Origin: Chlorophyllum brunneum | Lineage: Eukaryota > Basidiomycota > Agaricomycetes > Agaricales > Agaricaceae | DNA: 64,000 nucleotides | Assembly (NCBI GenBank): GCA_963576785.1 | Contig: OY756140.1 | Coordinates: 3,906,001-3,970,000 of the forward strand | Direction: 5' to 3' | Shown here: piece after piece, positions 11,097 through 26,393 of the stretch | Layout of the letters: every line of letters starts with the position of its first letter | Position numbering within the stretch: position 1 is the stretch's first letter | The notes under the pieces: generated by a model | Database searches by the model: none | The model's input: the letters and a program-made list of their open reading frames with translations, nothing else | What the model was told of the DNA's origin: nothing | Program-made: the position numbers and the translations under genes

Positions 11097-13566
11097 TGAA
11101 AAGCGAGGGTTCTGATTCTCTTGCTGGCTGACAACAGGAGCGTCGGTACGATAAATGCCAAACGCAGACGAAGCAACAGTTGTGAGACCTGCGTTGGAGG
11201 CGGGCAGTCAGTGAACGAGCGTCGGGCAACTTCGTATCGGGCACAGCTTTGAAAACACCTACAAGTAATCAAAGCCTTGAGATATGGACAATGGGAAAGT
11301 AGGTCGAGCAATCGACAGGCCATTAAATATGTGGAAATCAGTGGCGTAGTGGGGATGGTTGGGGGCGTAGCGTTGGATGGAAGAGGGACATGGCAGCAGA
11401 AAGTAGCGCCAAGGGTTAAAAATCAAGTGATGGTGGTACATCAGCTTCCTCGTGGCAGGAGTAAATAAATGACCATCATCATAGGGTTCGGCAATGTTCC
11501 AGATGAGGCAACTCGGACTTGGGAAGCGCTACCTCGTGGCCGGATTTTGTCGCTAGGCAGTTATGGGCAACTGTGGGTCCAGGGACCGTGGGGGTTCCAA
11601 TATATTGACCTTTGTCCTGGATATGGTAATTGACATCCGATTACATCAAAGTAATTTACAGCTTCCGTGATTTGAGGCTAAAATGACTAACCATATTTCG
11701 ATAACTAGATGATTGTGTTTTGACGGTGAGGTGGAATACGGCGCCGTCCAGATTTCCAACCAGCTATCCTTCTTCAAGAGCCAAAGAAGACGACACGAGG
11801 ATGTGCGAATCGACGTTGTTCATGAGCTTTATCTCACGCACGCGATTTTCAATCCCTCGTCGCAACACCCTTAGGAACTCGCTCGAGTACAATCGGACTT
11901 CGAAAAGCTGTTGACAGCATCGGTGGTCCATAGAAGCCTCACCCCGGATTTCGTTAGCGAAGAAGCATGTGGCGCAGTGCTTTTTCAGTGTCGGTCTGCG
12001 CTTCACCCAATGGTTAGCTCCTATCTTAATCATTTGTTTTACTGCCACACACTGACCTCGAACTGTTCCACCCTGTATTAAAGAAAATTACATCCAATGA
12101 AACGGTGAGACGTCGAACACGGGCGCGATGATTTACGAGTGCGCTCGTGAGAAACGACCGTAGCAATCGGGCTAGCATTGTTCTTTTTGGTTCTCCGCCA
12201 TCCCAGGGTCACCACCAAATGACCGTCGCAGAAGACGTCGGCAATGACTCAAAGAGAAATTGTTACTACGCTCTATGCGGAACAATGCAGCAAAATCAAA
12301 TCAGATCCGGCAAATTCGTCTTTTTTTTGCGTAATTTCGTAGTGTGGTTTCGAAGCCCCAGGGCGGGAGTAGAGTGGTTAGTAATAGCTTCACTGAAGAC
12401 AAATTCTCCCTAGGGCGCGAGGCAAGTCCAGCACGAAACAGTGTGTATAGTTGACACCTTTGGGACGATGTGGAAGAATTCTGTACATCATTGGAACCAC
12501 GGGCCGCACCCGCAAGAATAACGAACTGCGACTCTCCCGCGACTGGAGGTGGGACACATGGCCTGTAATGAAGCACTTGAGAAAGAGTAACAACGCAAAT
12601 TAGATCCACAAGGGTGTGCCGGTAGACACAGAAATGCCGAAACGGTGAGTATGCTCCAAGTGTGAGTGATAAATCGTGGCGAGGCAGCACCAGGCACGGG
12701 CCATATCAAAAGGCGGCTCGCAATTCCTTTTATGTCACAAGGTTGCAAGAGACCTGAGGTTAACGGTGCACGTTTCCGTCTGCATCATCAGAATCGCCAA
12801 TAGGATTAGGAATCCCCGCGACACCCCTCCCCAGACGGCTGACCTCCTGGATTCTTCAGTATCAGTTAAGGACACAGGTATTGATGATGCAAAAAGGATC
12901 TTTACCCGATACGATCTGGACTCACAATTCCGTCGAGTATGAGCCAAAAAAAGTCCCCGTTTGGAAATGTGCACCTTTTCACTGGGCGCGCAGAAATCGT
13001 CAGTTTCCTACAGCGCTCAAGAAGCCACAATTTCACGGACTCGCTGAAGCTGCACCCACACGACCACTGACATGTGTGTATTCATATACTCGTACCTCGT
13101 GGTTTCACTAGTAACTTGACCGAATAACCATCCCGACTCACAACATGATGCGAATAACATTCTATTCCGGCGGCCCTTTAGTCAGTCCCTGTGGAACCCT
13201 TTGACGTACGGGATCCGTTAAGGTGCAAGCGTCCTTGCCTCGAGGCAAAGTGAGGCTGTGCAGTATTTAATTAAGCACTCAATGATAGTACATAGCGGGC
13301 CACAAGACCTGTAACGTGTCGCCCTTCTTCTAAATTTGCAGTGGTATTCGAGATAAGAGATGGTTCTCAAGAGCTGGCGTGCATTGGTGAACCCCATTAA
13401 TGGCACGTTGCTGTGCTCGTTCAGGTAGATAATTCCAGTGAAAATGTATTTCCGTTGGCAATATGGAAGGTATATTTGTAGACTTGTTGACTTCTCTGCG
13501 ACTCATCAATCAGTAATCCGCAGGAAACCCTTCTCACCTCAAGATGTCCGCTCTCAAAGATCAAAA
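11097..13566. other. Long intergenic stretch, no supported gene
   Basis: Open frames at 11764-12048 and 12301-12690 (minus) and 12147-12413 and 12676-12942 (plus) are short, mostly without ATG, and have no recognisable motif or splice partner. I cannot support a gene here. Confidence 0.4.
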
Positions 13567-16566
<3,000 letters not shown>

Positions 16567-17319
16567 TCATGAAGCCACGGAAACAAGCTGAATTGGTTTC
16601 GGAGCAGCCTGGAACTGCAACACGAACTCAAATTGTGGTCCTGTCTCCGGGCCACGAGGGAACCTTGTATACTTCTCAACCGTCTTCCATTCCCTCGCAA
16701 TAGTTTCCAACGCTTCCTCCCCATTCTTCGCTCTGCCGCTCTCTACCAACCAACATCCAATCACCATGCCTGTTCGTCCGATACCCCCACGACAATGCAC
16801 TGCAGTGATGCGACCGCGTTTCTCGTTGTCTCTCAGGACGTCCATGACCGAGTACATGAACTCAGTGGACTGAGGTAAACAACGGTCCGTGATGGGAAAC
16901 CGGTGATACTCGATCGTTTGTTTGTCGATTCCGAGAACCCCGGCGCGTGAAGCGAGAACGTCACCACAGTATGGTCGGAGTTCACCACACTCAGTGAGGT
17001 CGATAAAAGTCCGAACCCCTGCGCGGAGAAGAGCGTCTAATTTGGGTTTATTGGGGTCCTTCGGCGTCCAAGGGTATTCACAAGCGAGGAGGAACGGTGT
17101 TGCCCAATAGGAGTTCGGTATTGGGCGGGGATGGGTAGACGTGATTGTCTCAGGCATACAAGGAGATTGGAGAGCATTCTGCCTTGATTCGATCAACCGG
17201 TAATGCGTTTTCTCCTCTGGGGATGAGACTATACGTCGTGGTGGTCGGAACCCAGTAGGGATAACGAAAACACCAGCCTGGAGATAGGCAGCTATGATAG
17301 AGCTCACGAGTTGGCCCAT
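16567..17319 (-). CDS. Dual-specificity / tyrosine phosphatase-like protein
   Basis: Intronless gene of 250 aa starting at the ATG at 17319 (MGQLVSS). The active-site loop is VHCRGGIGRTGMV, matching the HCX5R signature with Cys nucleophile, Arg and the following Thr. Upstream is FPITDRCLPQ, whose Asp is in the place of the general acid. The segment before it (NSYWATPFLLACEYPWTP, then GVRTFIDLTECGEL) is typical of a group of dual-specificity-like phosphatases found in fungi and bacteria, where the first strand and DLTE element open the fold. The N-terminal 70 residues are low in conservation cues. Substrate unknown. Confidence 0.85.
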   Translation of the reverse strand: MGQLVSSIIAAYLQAGVFVIPTGFRPPRRIVSSPEEKTHYRLIESRQNALQSPCMPETITSTHPRPIPNSYWATPFLLACEYPWTPKDPNKPKLDALLRAGVRTFIDLTECGELRPYCGDVLASRAGVLGIDKQTIEYHRFPITDRCLPQSTEFMYSVMDVLRDNEKRGRITAVHCRGGIGRTGMVIGCWLVESGRAKNGEEALETIAREWKTVEKYTRFPRGPETGPQFEFVLQFQAAPKPIQLVSVAS

Positions 17320-18887
17320 GTATGAATTAGGTTGTGTAGGTGGGTGTGGGTGGGACGAGAACTGGATTGTCTCCCCCCCCTGGCTTTTTATTCCCGTCCA
17401 GACGTCCGGATCATTACATGGGAACAACAGGGCTGTGGCCAAAAATACAATTGCCCAATATGTGGCAGTGCCACTTCTCTACACGTGGCTAGTGTTGTCA
17501 TTCTCGATCGCCAGAATGCAGCCTGTGCACGGAGGTTAGGTTTCTCTGCGCCTTGTTTTGCGGGGGGGTTCTCGAGGAATGTATACCCATAACTTTGCCT
17601 TGCCGCGAAGGTGCCCTATGCTTCTTTCCTCACCGTACGGGGGTAGTCGGGTCAGATCCCAGTAGGGCTTGTCATGCCCTGGGCACCTTTCTCGGCTGTG
17701 GTCCGGGGCCTCGCTCGGAACGCGTGGGGCACTCGCATCAAGTGTACATAGCACACAGCAATAACTATAGGACGCTCCTGTGGGCCTAGCAGCTTTAACT
17801 CCGCTCCAGCATTAAATTAGCCTCATGAACACAATATATCAACAAAGCATCACAATTCGCCACCAACATCGTTTCAATGCAGATCGTTAGATAGGCACTA
17901 TAACGTCTATAAGGTAGCCTGAGGTCAAGTGCTGTCAAGTGCTAGTGATCGTTCTACTTAACAACACGACATTCGGAGCTCCACATAGCCTGTGATTTGG
18001 TGAACAGCACTTCGTGCGCTACAAGTTCTCTAACCCTCTGCCCCCTCTTTACCAAGAAGTCCTTCGAGAAAGAAGAAGTGTAGTGTTGTCCTCATGTATC
18101 AGATACATGCTGTTAGGCTGCGGACGTTGATCGTTCGGATGCGAGACGGTATTTTTTTGCTCGGGATGAACATGGAACATCTTCAGCTCCCAATACGCTG
18201 TCTACCAGATCCGAGTTCCCTAAGTAGAGTCCACGGAAAAACCGTCCCAAGCGAGATTTAGGGTACATAGCGTTTCACCCTTAATCCAGTTCCGATTGAA
18301 AACTCCCTGAAAATTGATTGCCTATACACCCTAATCCCGGTTCCCACAGGCTCGCAACGCCCGGTGAGTGGTACTGCAGCCACCATACTGCGCGGAAATG
18401 AGGGTTCTATTCTTCGGTGTGGCACCTCCACACCCAGGACAGCCCCAGATCATAGGGCACCGGTTGATTATGATGTCGACCTAGAACGTATGACGCCAAT
18501 AGAACCACACTCTGATGACACGGTGCGATGAGGCTGGTATGGAAGACACTGAAGGAGAAGTAAGAACGTCGTAGGGCAAGATCCGAGACGAAAAAGCGGA
18601 TGCGAATACCATTGACACTCTGTTCCTACTTGAAATTATTCAAGTTGTTGTAGACTGCCAGTAATCCATGAGAGACAGCCGGGCGTCGGCAGAAGGTCCT
18701 CGGCGGTATGATAGAAAGGTACTTTTTTCTATCTGAGTCGGCGATGCCCTGAAATTGACATGTGTCAATAGTGCTGAGCGTTGATGCTGTGGTGTCGCGC
18801 TACACGTGCTGTATGGGAAGGTCTTTGGGTGTAGGTTGGAGCTCATGAAGCGGTGATGAATGTATGTACGAGCGTTCCTTCATCCCT
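17320..18887. other. Long intergenic stretch, no gene seen
   Basis: Includes the phosphatase promoter side. Short frames only (for example 17536-17754 and 18640-18846 minus), none with a motif. Confidence 0.45.
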
Positions 18888-19412
18888 TCAAAGACTATAA
18901 CGAACGCCTGTCAGAGGAAGAAGCTTCACAGCAAGATCAGAAAACCCCTGTCTCAAGTTCCGTCGGTGTTCTTTCATCGAACTCGTGTACCGGGCTTTTC
19001 TTGATCCTATGATGACAGTTTCTACATTGAAACGCACCAGATTTATCAGAAATGAGCCGTTCCAGACCTCCTCCGACTTAGAATCCGGGGAGGAGAAAGT
19101 TATAAGATTCCCTCGGGACTCCCAATACCATGCAAGGAGCACACTGAAATGCGTGGCCATGTACCACCACGCTCTTAAGATGCGTTCAGGCAGAGAGGAT
19201 ATATTCTGGAGGCTTCGGACGAACGGCAGAAACTGGGGGGCAGGCCTAGAAGCGCAGAGATTATGATGAGTGTGGGACCGTGTGTTCTGTGAGGTGATAG
19301 AGAGAAAACAAGCTTGACTCCGTGCGGCTGCAAAGCAATGGATGCCAATAATCACTGCAGTTCCGGGAGGTGGAGTGGACGAGGACCAGATGGCTCTAGA
19401 GCGCAAGCTCAT
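18888..19412 (-). CDS. Hypothetical 174-aa ORF, head to head with the kelch gene
   Basis: Open frame with an ATG at 19412. The sequence is not recognised. It has a hydrophobic patch near residues 80-100 (rich in Trp/Tyr/Leu) and a basic C-terminal third. Its start is only about 120 nt from the start of the plus-strand kelch gene, so the two could share a promoter. It may also be a chance frame or part of a spliced gene. Confidence 0.3.
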   Translation of the reverse strand: MSLRSRAIWSSSTPPPGTAVIIGIHCFAAARSQACFLSITSQNTRSHTHHNLCASRPAPQFLPFVRSLQNISSLPERILRAWWYMATHFSVLLAWYWESRGNLITFSSPDSKSEEVWNGSFLINLVRFNVETVIIGSRKARYTSSMKEHRRNLRQGFSDLAVKLLPLTGVRYSL

Positions 19413-19532
19413 ACGTAGAAGCTACTTAGATGATCATCAAAAAGAAAAAAAAACACCGGAGATTGCCGTGGTAATTAATCATTAATCATGTCAGGTTTTC
19501 TGATTTGCAATGAACCTACACCATCATTTATC

Positions 19533-22346
19533 ATGACAAAGAAGAAGAGCAACAGCGCAGCTGCAAAAGCCACGAAGAAAGCCAAGGCCATTCAAAAAAC
19601 TGAGAGAAAGGAGAAGAAGAAAGTGAACAAGTCGAAGAGCAAATATGATTCCGAGGACGAAGACGACCAAGACCTCGAAGTGATTTTGGAAAAGGTAATC
19701 AATTAGCTTTCGAACATTCTAGGAGCAGAAGCGTTGACTGATATTGACTCTTTTCAGTAGATGAGAAAGGAATGGGAGGAAGCTCATACAGTTACTGAAG
19801 AACTCGTTGAAGGACCACCGAGTCGGCGAGCGAACGCGACCCTTACCCCATGTCCAAATGGAAATCATCTATGGTGCATCGGTGGTGAATTCTTCAGTGA
19901 GGACGGGAAGGCGGTACGCATAATGTTGCCGCATCTTGTACTCAAGAGACTTACACGCGCTTCTAGTACTTTTACAACGATGTGTTCAGATATACACCCG
20001 AAAAGGACGAATGGCGCAAGTTCGTTTCCCCTACATGTCCTGGGCCGAGGTCAGCGCATGCCGTAGCCTCATCATCCGCAGGAGGTGGGAAATTATTTTT
20101 ATGTGGTACGTCCGATCCATAGCACTATCTCAGCTTCGACTTGACACAACATCAGGTGGTGAATTCTCGTCACTTCACCAGACAACGTTTCATCATTACA
20201 GGGATTTTTGGTGCTTCGACATTGGAACGCATTCCTGGGACAGAATTGACACGAAGATCAGGCCTAGTGCTCGATCTGGTCACCGGTGAGCTCGCTTGTC
20301 GTTGACGACCCTGCACTCCATTGTCGTTGCTAACCAGGACTTGGCGCCACAGGATGACAACCTGGAAACAGTATATTATTCTGTTTGGCGGGTTTTATGA
20401 CCCTGGTGCCACCAGTGCGTTGCCACTCTTCTCTCTTCCTCTCGCTCCTTTGACCTTTGCGTTGCTTAGCGAGGTATCTAAACGATTTGTGGGTCTTCGA
20501 TACTCAGGAATACAAATGGACCCAAGTGGAGTTTCGTGAAACAGATCTTAAACCATCGTGAGCTCTCTTTATCTACCAAAATTGGCCAAACTAAGGGAAC
20601 CAAGGCCACGGAGTGGCTTTTCGTTTTTGCCGTGCATAGAAGGCGTTATTCTGCACGGCGGCTATTGCAAAGAATACGTGAAAGGAAAACGTCCTATCGG
20701 TGTCATGCTTGAAGATACCTGGCTACTCAAGTTTGTGTCGTGTTTCCTCACGGATGCGCAGCGTCGATTAATACTAACGATTATCGAACTTAAGGATCAC
20801 TATTCCTACTATTGAACAAGAATCTACGGCTGCCTCTACTAAGTCGTCTAAAAGCAAAGGTTCTTTGCTACAGATCATTTTCAAATGGGAACGAAGGAAA
20901 CGTGGTTCGGACGCTTATGCACCATCTTTACGTTCTGGTTGTACCATGGCGCTATGGAACCGGAGCGGTGGTGCTGGCTCTACTGGTATTCTATTTGGCG
21001 GTGTGACGGATGAGGACACCAACGAGGAAACACTGGAGAGCGTGTTCCACAATGACTTGTATGTCTTCTTTCCGGCTTGAAACTAGCTATAACTGATATA
21101 CCATGTAGATATGGGTACCAGCTCAGTGGGAAGGGGAAATGGATCTCGTTGGCGCTCAAGAAGCCAAAAGCGAAGGGTGGAAAAAAGGTGACGCGGGCTG
21201 GTAAAAGGAAAGAGGCAGCGAGGGAGGCAAGTCGGCGAGAACAAGAGAGTGAAGAAGATGAGGATGAGGGAGGAGACGAGGTGTTACAGTCTCCGAAGAC
21301 ATCAGTCACTCCCCGAAACACAGTACCGCTTGCGCAGAAAGAGGAAAAAGACCTAGATGATCCAAATTTGACGATTCCAATTCCCCGATATAACGCCATG
21401 CTCGCAGTGCTCAGGAATACACTGTATTTGTGAGTCTCCAGTCTCCTTTCCTCAGGTGTATAGAATTGATATGTGCGTAGATACGGGGGAATTTTCGAGA
21501 AAGGATCAAAAGAATACACGTTGGACGATTTTCATTCTTTGCAACTCGACAAGCTGGAAAAGTACACTTGTCTGAAGGAAAGTGCGGCATTGATACCCGA
21601 CGGCGAAGCAGAGAGCAGCAGTGACGAAGATGATGACAACGAGGATGACGATGAGGATGACGACACTGATGGGGAGAATGAAGACGAAGATGATGCAGAA
21701 GCGGATGAAGGTATCGAGGAAGATGTCGAAGAGGAGCCAAAGAAAAAGAAGAAATCAAGCAAGAACAAAGCCGCCGTTGACGAAACGCCTGTAGAAGAAC
21801 CAGTGGTGGAGGAAGAGGTTGAGGTTGAAGAGCCTGTGAGCTCGTTCTTAATACCCATTTCGTTGCTCCACTGACGCACTTCAGGGTTCGCTTCGATCAA
21901 AAGCTAATGCATTCATGGGTGTGTCTAAAGATACGACCCGTACTGCTGAAGACGTTTTAAGTACCCCGCTCCCTGGAGAAACCCTCGCTATGTTTTATGC
22001 CCGTTCGCGTACGCTTTATTTTTTTCATGTCCTATTTTCTATGGCTCACTTGATTATAAAGGTGAATACTGGGCCCAGAAAGCCTATGGAACAAGCGATA
22101 ATCGAGGAAAAGAACTTCGGCGGGATGGCTTTGCCATGGCTGAGGAGCGTTACGGTAAGATCACTATAAATTGTAATGCTGTAATCTCGATGCCGAGCTC
22201 CGATGCTTCTAGCCGAATACAAGCCCGTCTTAGAGGAGGTTGAGAAGATACTTGCAGAGGCAGGTCTAGACGAAGAGGAGATGCGTAGAGGGGCCGCTCT
22301 TGGTGGCGGCCCCGCTGCGAGTGGTCAAAGTCGTAACAGAAGATGA
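19533..22346 (+). CDS. KLHDC4: Kelch-repeat protein of the KLHDC4 / Kel3 type
   Basis: Conserved eukaryotic kelch protein of unknown biochemical role. Start chosen at ATG 19533 (MTKKKSN), the usual beginning of the family; an in-frame ATG at 19488 would add 15 residues. Order: Lys-rich N-terminus and acidic patch (KYDSEDEDDQDLE), then WEEAHTVTEEL, and kelch blades marked by Gly-Gly doublets: HLWCIGGEFF, FLCGGEF, ILFGGFYD, GVILHGGYC, GILFGGVTDED. A long basic-acidic stretch follows (21110-21830, with an unbroken Asp/Glu tract around 21600-21740), then the family C-terminus STPLPGETLAMFYARS, EYWAQ and VLEEVEKILAEAGL, ending at 22346. There are about ten short introns, for example 22010-22062 and 22156-22209. 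A Ser-rich frame on the other strand at 21532-21900 is only the mirror of the acidic tract. Confidence 0.9.
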
Positions 22347-22655
22347 CACATGTGGGTATGTTGAACAAATATATATGTGTGGCATTCACAGTTCGACTCC
22401 TATCCAACTCGTATGAGACGACAACCGAGCGCCAAATTCTACTTGGAGGTCACCGAGAATGGAAATGTCAATTACTCTCAACCCTTTCTTGATCAGACCC
22501 TAACTCAATTAAAGTCCCTCGGAAATCGGCTCGCAGTTCCCCCGTCGTCCCTTGACTCTTCCCGTCACTCTTTTTCAACCACGCCAACTGCGAGTGAAAG
22601 CTCTCACTCCTGCCCACATTCCTTTCCGTATCTTACCATCCATTAACTACTAGCC
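22347..22655. other. Intergenic spacer (promoter of next gene)
   Basis: About 310 nt between two plus-strand genes. It has pyrimidine-rich stretches near 22540-22620, common just upstream of fungal start sites. No gene seen. Confidence 0.4.
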
Positions 22656-23514
22656 ATGACAAAGGAGTCTCAAAGCTTCAAGCTCAAGTTGAAGTTGCCT
22701 ACTATTCTACGATCCCCATTTTCTCGTCGAGGGAAGAAGAGTACTGCTGTCGTTGGGGAAGGTGACCCTCGAGCCTCTTCGTCTTCATACGAAGTGAACA
22801 TTTCGACAACAGCTCCTGGTCTCGCTGTACCTTCAGCTCAGAGGTCCGACACCGACGACGCCTCCTCTACATGCGACTCTAGGACATCTGTGGACGCCAA
22901 CACCAACCAACAACCCACCATTAGCACCACCAGTGCTGGAATTCAGGACGTCGGTTCCGCTGACGGACGCGTATGTTTCCAAATTTTATTTTTTTCCGTT
23001 ATTCGCTTATGACGTGTCATGTTCATTCAAATATATCTAGTCTCAATCACCAGCACCTTCTCAAGCTCGATCACAAAGACAATCCATGTCCAAGAACACA
23101 TCCGGCGAAAACTTTCGCGTCTCCTTGACTGTCGACACTATCAAACAACAACTCAACGATAGTCTACAAATCCTCACCGAGTTCAAAAAATCTCTTCGTC
23201 CTTCTTCTGACGTACAACGGTATGATGAAGCTGTTGGTTCTCTAGAAGGTGCTGCAAAGGGTTTAGCAACGCTCAAGAGTAAACTCAGTAACCGCAAGTT
23301 GGCTGGGAATCCTAATAGGAGTAGTTACGTTTTGCCACCTCCGGATTTGAAACTTGATTTCGAGTCGGATGCGCCTTTTGGTGTGGGTATTCCTGGGATT
23401 GAGGAGTCGCAGAAGGAGAAGGTGTTGGATGTTGTGCAAGAGAATAAGGAGAATGAGGCACAGGAGGAGGAGAAAGAGAAAGGACAGCATCAGCAACAGC
23501 ATGTTTGGGTTTGA
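22656..23514 (+). CDS. Small charged protein, family not recognised
   Basis: Two exons (22656-22970 and 23041-23514; intron 70 nt, GTATGT..CTAG) give about 262 aa from ATG 22656. The first 35 residues are basic (KLKLKLPTILRSPFSRRGKK). A Ser/Thr-rich, likely disordered segment follows to about residue 125. Then comes a predicted amphipathic helix (TVDTIKQQLNDSLQILTEF), a second helical stretch, and a Glu/Lys/Gln-rich end. No known domain was identified. The conserved-looking part is the helical centre. It lies tail to tail with the AAA ATPase gene, 176 nt away. Confidence 0.7.
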
Positions 23515-23690
23515 GTGAATTGGACTTTTCTTTCATTTTACACTACTCGTCGTTTAATGTTACGATTCGCAATCCCTTGAATATTTCGATGCTCAGTAAC
23601 ACTTGTCGTTATACTCCCTTAGTTCAGAAACTGACTCATCATATACATCAGTACAACTGAGGGCTAGTGTACACAAGTAGTTAATCCAAA

Positions 23691-26307
23691 TCAAACCGCA
23701 TTCGCCTTCTCAAACTCCCTCGTAAACTCCTCCATCGCATCCAAAGTCTGAAGCACATGCCCAAACGAAAGTTTCTCTCCCTTCGCCGCACCAAAACTCT
23801 TCGCAGTCCTAACAGCATTCTTAATCTGTCTCCCATTAATCTCCCTCTTTGCCAATTCCACCACCTCCTCTTCCGTAATCTCACCCCCTTTCCCACCATC
23901 TTCCAACAATGCATCAACTTTTCGCAAAAATGCTTTCCAAACTTGGATTTTGGATGATAAGGAAAGTTCGGTGAAGTGTAGAGCGACGTGAATTCGGGAG
24001 AGGAATGCTTCGTCGAAGGTTTTGACTCGGTTTGTGGTTAGGAAGAGGATACCGCGGTAGTATTCGACGTGACGGAGGAATACGGCTACCATTGCGTTGC
24101 GTTCTAGATCGTGTAAGGATCTTTGTTCCAAAAACACGTCGGCCTTGAAAACTTTAGTCTTCCATCCACAAAAAAAAAAAACATTTAGAAAGACACACAC
24201 CTCGTCAATGAGAACAATAGCTTTCCAAACCGTCGCAAGATCAAACACTTTCTCAAGTGCCGCATCAAGCGTCGCAGCATCCGTCCCCAAATCACCCGCC
24301 CCAACAACATAAAGCGGTCTCTGAACATGCTCACTAGTAGCTTCCGCCGAAAACGTCTTCCCAACACCCGGAGGTCCAAATAAATTGATGACAAGACCAT
24401 GACCTTTTCCTTTAATAAAATCATCGAAATTGAGTTGTTTGTGATGTGCTTCGATTAGAGATTTCATGAGATCTTTTCTGCCGGTGGGAAGAACGAGATT
24501 GGCGAATGCTGAAGAGTTCCATTCGACTGGGGTGAGTAGTGCTACGCTGAATTCGACTAAGATGCAGTGAATGTTAGAATGGGAATTGTTGGTGGTGGAG
24601 AGACGTACGCCAGATTTTATCAGCGAGACTGAACCCGTAGACGACAGTGGAAGTGAGAAGATAATCTTCTTCAGAATAATCTTCCATTGAGATTTCTTCA
24701 AATGGACCTTTGTTAGATTCCATAATAACAGCTATTGGGAGGGAATAGTTATTTTTACGAATTTGGATGGATGAATGGAGTGACGGACCGTTGGGATGGT
24801 TGGTAGTTGCTGCAGGAGGAACTGGGACAGGGTATCCGAATGCATCGGCTAGGGGAGGAGGGTGAGGAAGAAGCGTAGCAAGATGATTCGTAGCAATCCA
24901 ACCAGAATTCTCAACCCCACTCTCGTCGACTTCGACGACTCGGGGAACGGGGGTTGGGAAATGATAATTAGCATTCAATCGTCTAAACGTAGCTACCAAA
25001 TCCATTAGTATCCAAAATAAAAGAGAACCCAAAAAAAACCCAAAACTCACCTCGATCAACCATAATCCTACTCTTTACATGATGTCTCAAAACCCTTTCA
25101 CCACATCTCAAAGCCGCAACACCATCATACTGCACATGATGAATCCCAAAATACCCAAACCACTTCCTCCCCCTCTCCCTCGCCATCTCCCTCAACCCCA
25201 ACTCCCTCATGCCATTCTCATCACTATAATACTTGATCGGAAAACAATCCAAACTCTGAATCTTCACTATCCCTTTCATCATTCGAATATTAATACAAGT
25301 TGACACTCGTCCCACGGAAACACTTTGAGTAATTGCACGATCGATCATGTCGATGCTTTCGACTGTCAGTTGGAATACGCGTTTACCATCGATGATGGTA
25401 CGGATCCATTGTGAGAGTTTGAATAAACGTTGTTGACCTGTTACGACGCAACGTGCGGTGAATAGTGTTCTTGGGATGAAGATGTAAGGAAGAAGATCCC
25501 ATTCGATTTCACCGTGAGTTGTTAATCTTTGAACTCGAGATAATGTAGCTTTGTAGTCGGTGGAGAGGGTGTTGATTAGGATATCGACGGATTTGGAGAT
25601 GTAGGTTTCTTCTTGGGTTGGGGATTTTTTGGATTGGAGGGTGTTGCGGTAGGTGACGAATTGGTCGTAGTAGACTAAGAAGATTTCTGGATCCATCTGG
25701 GTGTATGGGAGTGTGTGTTAATATTGTGTTATTTTGGTGGAGATGGATGGGAGGGATTGACCTCGAGGGGATCGGCGTTCCATGAGATGCCAGGCCAGGA
25801 TTGGATAACATCCTTACACGCTTTGAGAATATAAGGACTCTTGACTACGATCTTAACCGTCACTTCCCCTGTCTCCTGACGCGGAATGGTACGAACGACA
25901 CTATTAAAAATTAATTTCGATTCTTCGATAACACAATCAAAAAAGGACTTGCATAAAAAGAAAGTCTTTCCAAGGATCATTACCATCCTTACCAGTAACC
26001 CCAACAGGCATAGAGTCAACAGCAACTTTCGCACTAGTATTCTGTTTTTAGCGAGGGTTATGAGCATGGACTTGGGGAGAGAGGGAAATTTGCGTACGCG
26101 GTATTTCCAACTACGAGCCCACCAACTATAGTAATAATCGACGCGTTTTACTTTGAGTGAAGGAGGTTGAGTGACATCGTCACCACGAACTGTGGCAGCG
26201 ACGGTAGAAATCTTGGATTCTGTATCGTTACTCGTAGGTTCGTTTATGCTCTGGGCATGAGAGCTTGATGAAGAAGATTTCATCAAAGTTGAGAGACGAC
26301 GGTGCAT
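23691..26307 (-). CDS. Fungal AAA+ ATPase with N-terminal substrate domain
   Basis: Seven exons: 26307-26098, 26041-25953, 25900-25762, 25696-25051, 24992-24609, 24556-24201 and 24143-23691, total 758 aa. The N-terminal two thirds match the region that precedes the ATPase core in a fungus-expanded AAA group (VVRTIPR, IVVKSPYI, PGISWNADPLE, WDLLPYIFIP, FYFGIHH-type patches). The core has LFGPPGVGKT (Walker A), IVLIDE-ADVFLEQRS (Walker B, split by an intron), GILFLTTNRVKTFDEAFLSRIHVAL (second region of homology with sensor 1 and arginine finger) and INGRQIKNAVRTAK (sensor 2 region). All nucleotide-handling residues are present. Intron 25952-25901 starts with GC (AT|GCAAGT); only this choice keeps frame and restores the conserved FIVVRTIPR. 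The cellular role of this group is not established. Confidence 0.9.
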
Positions 26308-26382
26308 GATTCTTGGTGTGGGATGGTAAGAAAGACAAGGGAAGGGAACTCGTCTGAGGTACGAATGATGTGAATTCCGTTT

Positions 26383-26393
26383 GTTTATATATC
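26383..26393 (-). promoter_or_regulatory. TATA box of the AAA ATPase gene
   Basis: GATATATAAAC on the minus strand, 76 nt upstream of the ATG at 26307. Motif and distance fit a core promoter. Confidence 0.5.

Noticed and set aside
11764..12690. Possible genes between the F-box and maltase genes
   Set aside because: Open frames of 67-129 codons without ATG, family motif or usable splice sites.
17536..17754. 72-codon minus frame beside the phosphatase
   Set aside because: Low-complexity Pro/Arg frame in GC-rich promoter DNA; no homology cues.
21532..21900. Minus-strand Ser-rich open frame
   Set aside because: It is the mirror of the plus-strand Asp/Glu tract of the kelch gene; GAT/GAA runs read as ATC/TTC and TCA-type codons on the other strand.
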